Under the pieces are notes generated by a model that saw nothing but the letters and a program-made list of their open reading frames with translations, ran no database searches and was not told where the DNA came from. A program made the position numbers and the translations under genes. Below are positions 58,571 through 64,000 of a stretch of DNA of 64,000 nt, one piece after another. Origin of the DNA: Kitagawia praeruptora (taxonomy: Eukaryota > Streptophyta > Magnoliopsida > Apiales > Apiaceae); assembly GCA_037693485.1 (NCBI GenBank), contig CM075353.1:106040501-106104500 (forward strand), in the 5' to 3' direction. Position 1 is the first letter of the stretch; each line of letters opens with the position of its first letter.

Positions 58571-60660
58571 AAAATTTTTATAAATTTTTTGTGTATTAAA
58601 CACTTAAGAGTATTTTTATATTATCTTTGATAGATTCCGTTTAGTGTTTCGATAAAAAAACTATTTTTTAAAATTTGATCAATAAATATTTATCAAAACA
58701 CTTAAGGAATTTCAATTTGACAATGTGTATTAAAAAGATATGAGCAATTTTTAAAACAAAATATTTGTCAATAAATGTATTTTTAATTATGACGAATCTA
58801 TCAAATAATTATTTTGAAGATTCCATTAAGTGCTTTGATAAAATATTTATATTTTTTTAAAAATTTGGTAAATATTTATTTATCAAAACATTTTTAGGAA
58901 TCTCACATTGACAATGTACATTATATAGGACCATTAAATTTTACAAAATACTAGTTGTAAAGTTTTATTTAATAATTTGTTTTAACCATGTTGATATGTC
59001 TTCAAAATTTTATATTGGGCTGATACATTTTTTTAAAAAAAATATATAAAAAAATTAAATATACAAAATTTAGTATTTTTCATTTATTTTTTAGTAGGTG
59101 TTTTACAAAAATTCTCATAAGTGTTTTACTAAAAAAGTATATTAAATATTAAAATAATTTACTTGAGAAAATAACTATTTTCACGTGTAAACGAGATTCT
59201 TTTGAACAATTTATAAAAAGACTATTCCTTAAAGTGTTTTTTACATTATGGTCAAAGTCCTTTCTAAAAGAAAACCATGTACTTAAGGTCATTTGGTTAA
59301 GGGTAGTAAACAAACTGAAAGGGAATCAATTGGGCTCGTTCCCTTTGTTGGTGTTTGTTTTGTAAACATATTCAATTCCTTTGACCTTTTTTAGTTTTGG
59401 AATTACCCAATATTCCTCATATCCCATTTCCTACCTCCCATTAAGTATTTTGCTCCCTTTCCTTATTTTGTTTTCATTTTCAATTATAATATTTATCTTA
59501 AATCATTAAAACATAGATTTACATGTAAATCATTTTTATAAAATAAAAAATAATTTTTTATTTAATTATTATAAATTAAAAATAATTTTTATATAAATTT
59601 TGATTCCGTTTCTGGATCAGAACCAAATAGGTAAAACAATTCAGTATCATTCCTTTCTCCTTATTACCCTTTCTGAATTCCATTCCATTTCCATAGTATG
59701 AACCAAACATCCCTTTAATATATTCTTTTGAATTTTCTATAAACATCATATTAAATTTTTTAATAAGTTTTTCACTTTAAAGAATCTCACTATATATCGA
59801 AAAACTACATAAAAAATAAAATTAAGTTCATTTAAAAAAAAATAAATGGAACTTAGTTCACGTTTTGTTAAATGTTTTTTAATGGGAATGGATGCATTAA
59901 ATAAATATTTTTAAGATTTTGTTAAATGTTTTTTTAAAATATTTAAAAAAATTAGAACATTTATCGACAAATGTTTGGATAAAATTAAAAGTTTAAGGAG
60001 TCTTGCTATATATCCCAAAATTATAAAAAAAAAACACTTTTAAGGAAAATACTTTAAAAAGTTTCACTATATATCTAAAAACTACAAAAAAAAATGAAAT
60101 ATATATTTTCCTGAAGAATATATAAAAGGATATGTGTACCTTTTCTTTAAAGATATAGTCAAGTGTTTAAATAAATGTTTTTTTATGGGGATGGGTCCAT
60201 CAATTGAATATTTTGAAGATTCCGTTAAGTGTTTGATAAAAAAATTACCAAAATTTTAAAAATTTGAACAATGAATATTTGGAATAAATTAAAATTTTAA
60301 TGAATCCGGCTATATATGGCAAAACTACAAAAAAATACTTTAAGAATTTTCAAAATAAAAAAATTGTATTATAAACATAATATAATTTGTATTATAAACG
60401 CGAAATTATATTTTAAAGTGAAATTTAAATAAATCTGATAAATAAATTAAAATATTTAAGAATTCGTTAAGTGTTGCATCAAAATCTATCTACATGTTTT
60501 TATTCTTTTCGGATTTTTATCATAAGTGATTTCATGATTTAAAGAGCCGGGAGGAAACCAAATTTGCAGAATCTTGTTTAATATTTTGTATATGTATTAC
60601 TTTAAACCGTAGATTTGAATGAATATCTAAAAGAACATACAGGAACACTTAAAAGAATAC
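58571..60660. repeat. Diverged field of ACACTTAA(G)GAATC motifs
   Basis: The same core occurs in both orientations (58692; inverted near 58633, 58819, 60218, 60460; again at 60641). This is an older, decayed continuation of the tandem array. Interrupted by a MITE at 59287-59714. Confidence 0.6.
59287..59714. mobile_element. MITE nested in the large element
   Basis: GGTCATTTGGTTAAGGGTAG at the left and TAGTATGAACCAAACATCCC at the right are inverted. TTAA flanks both sides. Less AT-rich than its surroundings, no ORF. Class uncertain. Confidence 0.65.
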
Positions 60661-60768
60661 TTAAAAGAATACCGTGAACATGATCACATGTTTATGATCT
60701 TAATTACACATATTGAAAAAAACAAGAACCAACAATGGATACTAACACATCAGAATCAAACATCTAAC

Positions 60769-60951
60769 TCATGTCTTCTTCTTCAGTATGGTATCAATAT
60801 TAAGAAGATCACTACTGCGTGTCTTCAACTTGTTTGCTTCTTGTTGCACGGTCTCATGAATCATAAAACCATGCAAACACAACCTTTTTTGCCTTCTCCT
60901 AAATCCAACTTTCTTGACCGATGAATAATAAGCCTTGTTAATGTTAACCAA
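60769..60951 (-). other. Possible minus-strand exon near the right end of the large element
   Basis: A 60-codon open stretch on the minus strand reading inward from the right terminus, with a basic segment GFRRRQKRLCLHGFMIHETV. A TTATTGTAG acceptor-like site lies just upstream (about 60972). No domain recognised. It may be the last exon of a gene now decayed. Confidence 0.25.
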
Positions 60952-61522
60952 CGTATTGCTCGATCCTCATACTACAATAATGGAGAAACAAGTCAACACT
61001 ATAATTTTGGATAATAGAACAAATCAGTATAGAGACAGAGTGTTGAATATTTGGATGAACGCTGTTTAAAATTGATTGTATAATGTTGTTGATTCAAATT
61101 AAATGAAAAAATAGGTAAGCAATTACGTTAAAATAAATGATTGACAGACTTGCATAAGGCAAGTGAAATATTTACATAGAACAAAATCTTAGGAAATCCA
61201 TACAAACATGGCAATAATTATTCTGTACGTAATGATATAATTTAGAAATCAATTAGAATTAGCTTGATAACTGATATGTGGAAAGACTATATTTAAACGT
61301 AATAGTATCTCATTAAATCATTGCAAAAATGGTAATAAATTATAAATGATACGTATATTTTATTGTATTTTTAGTATAACCAAATACTACCCCTGAAACA
61401 TAAATAAGCTATATATTAGTATATTTATACAGAATCTAAGCCACAAGATTAAAGTTAAATCAATGGTGATGATGAGGGTTCTCTGGTTCTCTTACTAATA
61501 AGGGTTCTCTTTTGAACCTCCT

Positions 61523-62060
<538 letters not shown>

Positions 62061-62089
62061 AAAAAATCGAATTTTTATCCGAATATCTT

Positions 62090-62322
62090 AAAAAGCCCGG
62101 GCTTTTATCCGGGCCGAACCGGGCTTTATCCGGGCTTTTTAAAAGCCCGGGTTTTTCGTGTTTCGGGACGGACCAGGATTTATGAAAAATAGTAGGCCTA
62201 TCTTAGGCCCTCAGGCCAGGCCGAACCGGGTCGGGCTTTTTTCGGACCAAGCTTTTCGGGTTTTTTTGCGGATCGGATCGGGCTGGATTTCGGGCTTCAG
62301 GCTTTTTCACCATCTCTACTTA
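62090..62322. repeat. GCCCGGGCTTTT-rich hAT-like end
   Basis: Dense AAAAGCCCGGGCTTTT, CGGGCCGAACCGGGCT and GGTCGGGCTTTTTTCGG repeats, ending GCTTTTTCACCATCTCTA, which looks like a hAT terminal repeat. No matching left end was found, so it is probably a truncated element. Confidence 0.55.
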
Positions 62323-62621
62323 TATAATAATTTTCAATTTTAAAATATAATATTCTAAATTGTTATATAATCCATTTTATATTCTGGAGAAGAAACACAA
62401 CAAAAAATTTTGTTTTAATAAAAAATCTAGATTACCTTTCTTTTAATTCATTTTAAAAAAAAATACAATAAATACTATTAAAAGTTTCAATAGTGAATAC
62501 AAGTATAAACGTAACACAAACTTTCATTTTTCTCTGCTATTTGGGAACATGTTTTTAAGTTATACCATTTGAGAATATAAAATTTATTAAACTGATAATT
62601 AGATCATTTTCTTTGAAAATT

Positions 62622-63367
62622 TGCCCAAAATACCCACTTTTTTACTACTCACTTACCAAAATACCCACATTTCAAAACACTGCCCAATGTATCCAGGTGA
62701 TACGCCCTTTTGAAAGGCGTATCCGAACACAAGTTAGAACACCGGTGACGACGTACAATCGCCGATTTGGGGCAGAAAAATCCGGCAATCAAACTGGGCT
62801 AATACTAGTACAGGATTGTAGATCGTTTAGAGACGAATCTAATGACCTATAAAACATCAACGAAACATTAACAGAATGTTCGTCTGAAAATCAAGAAAAT
62901 ATGTTCGAATTGGGGGTATACAATCCAGCATTAAAAACGATAAACAGATTATATAGGGTTGTAGATGATTAAAATGCGATTCTAATGATATATAAAACGT
63001 AACGGGAAAATGACTGATCGTGTTGAACGAGCCTCGCAGGAGTTTCTATCAGAAATCGCCTAAATCGCCAGAGCTATCGATTTTCTGAGAAAAGTGATGA
63101 TGACGTCAGCTAACGTCATCACGCAGGCCGCAAATGCGTTACAGGTGATACGCCGTTCAATCATGCGTATCCCATCAGAATACTACTTTGGGTTGGGCGT
63201 ATCTTTATAATTGCTCCTTTGTCATGGTCGTATCCAGTGAATTATTCCTCATAGGCGTATTCAAGGATACTCCTATGTTATAGGCGTATTTCATGGGTAT
63301 TTTGGGCGCGCAGCGCAGAATCTGGACATTTTGGTTATGAAACAATAAAAAGTGGTTATTTAGGGCA
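62622..63367. mobile_element. TIR element with GGCGTATCC motifs
   Basis: TGCCCAAAATACCCACTTTT at the left and AAAAAGTGGTTATTTAGGGC then A at the right are inverted; the similarity runs about 50 bp (ACCAAAATACCCACATT versus its inverse). Inside are at least six GGCGTAT/ATACGCC words, clustered near both ends. No ORF with a domain; target duplication not seen. Possibly Mutator-like. Confidence 0.7.
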
Positions 63368-63631
63368 TCCACCCTTTTTCGTCATAATTTTATTATTGTT
63401 TCGAATATATGCCATAAGAATTAAAATTAATATGATTTTATAAAATAATTATAAGAAAGTTGAGACGTACAAAATATATTGAATATGTTCAATAAAGACG
63501 GAATAAATACACCTCTAACACTCATAACCCGTTTTAGGATGTTTGGAACAGAAAATGTGGATACAAGTTTACATTTATCATTTATGGTCATTGTTCTATA
63601 GAAAACCATCTTACATGGAGAACCGTGGAGA

Positions 63632-64000
63632 ACCACTAATTTCTGATTCTATGACAGAATCAAAATTCTATTTTTTTGATTCTATAAAAAAAGACCATAT
63701 TTTTTCGGTTCTACAAAAAAAACATCTGCACCAATGATGACGTGGTAACCCTGCTGACGTTAGTGCCACGACACCTACCACATCATCACTACTGACGTGA
63801 CAGCGCTACATCATCGATGACGTCATCACTATTGACGTGGTAGTGCCACGCTATCATCGATGACATCATCGATAACGTGGTAGCACTGACGTGGCGACAC
63901 CAGATTTTTTTTAATTTTTTTTTTTGATTATGCTACAGAATCAGAAAAAAAAAAGTTAGGGAAAATTTTTTGGTTATGCTACAGAATCTGAAAAAATAAG
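63632..64000. repeat. ACGT-rich dispersed repeat, copy 2 (runs off the edge)
   Basis: Same architecture as 11650-12010: a GAACCACTAATTTCTGATTC start, GATTCTAT/GAATCAAAA words, then GATGACGTGGTA/CCACGTCATC repeats with many ACGT cores. A second GATTATGCTACAGAATC block follows at about 63927. Confidence 0.6.

Overview
The window is nuclear DNA from a flowering plant, most likely a core eudicot. The evidence is intron-rich genes with GT-AG junctions, AT-rich spacers, plant-specific kinase and transporter families, an Athila-type Ty3/gypsy retrotransposon, Helitrons with plant-type ends, and Stowaway, Tourist and hAT MITEs. The species cannot be named from sequence alone. No tRNA, rRNA, CRISPR or prokaryotic feature was seen.

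Layout: (1) 1-9469, plus strand: the last 14 exons of an IREH1/IRE3-like AGC protein kinase, running off the left edge, with a ~0.7 kb TIR transposon in one intron. (2) ~10.1-43.6 kb: a transposon island with almost no host coding sequence. It holds an hAT element carrying a nested Stowaway MITE, a poly(A) retroposon with 17-bp target duplications, a TIR element with a GC-rich core, and a nest of Helitrons. An 11.3 kb Athila-like retrotransposon (20040-31295, TSD TGCAC, intact polyprotein, almost identical LTRs) sits inside the Helitron nest. More Helitron copies follow, then a segmental duplication (37695-38960 and 38985-~41955) whose two copies act as empty and occupied sites for five insertions. 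(3) 43875-46552, minus: a two-exon LRR receptor-like kinase of the RKL1/RLK902 type. (4) ~46.7-51.3 kb: mostly unassigned spacer. (5) 51286-52614, minus: an intronless PHT4;6-type anion/phosphate transporter with a GA microsatellite just upstream. (6) 53.4-64 kb: a second repeat island dominated by TIR elements sitting in (TA)n tracts. It includes a 6.3 kb element (55253-61524) with a chimeric ORF at one end, a ~577-bp tandem repeat in the middle and a possible opposing ORF at the other end.

How the genes relate: from memory, the Arabidopsis pairs At1g48480/At1g48490 (RKL1/IRE3) and At3g17840/At3g17850 (RLK902/IREH1) are neighbours. The kinase and receptor kinase here look like the same ancestral pair, pushed ~34 kb apart by transposons. 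They point tail to tail. No operon-like arrangement is expected or seen.

The most unusual part is the right-hand island. Three or four elements share a terminal pattern built on repeated GAGAAC blocks, and three of them abut (TA)n microsatellites. The largest carries an apparently spliced, chimeric gene and a repeated hairpin motif that I cannot match to a named family.
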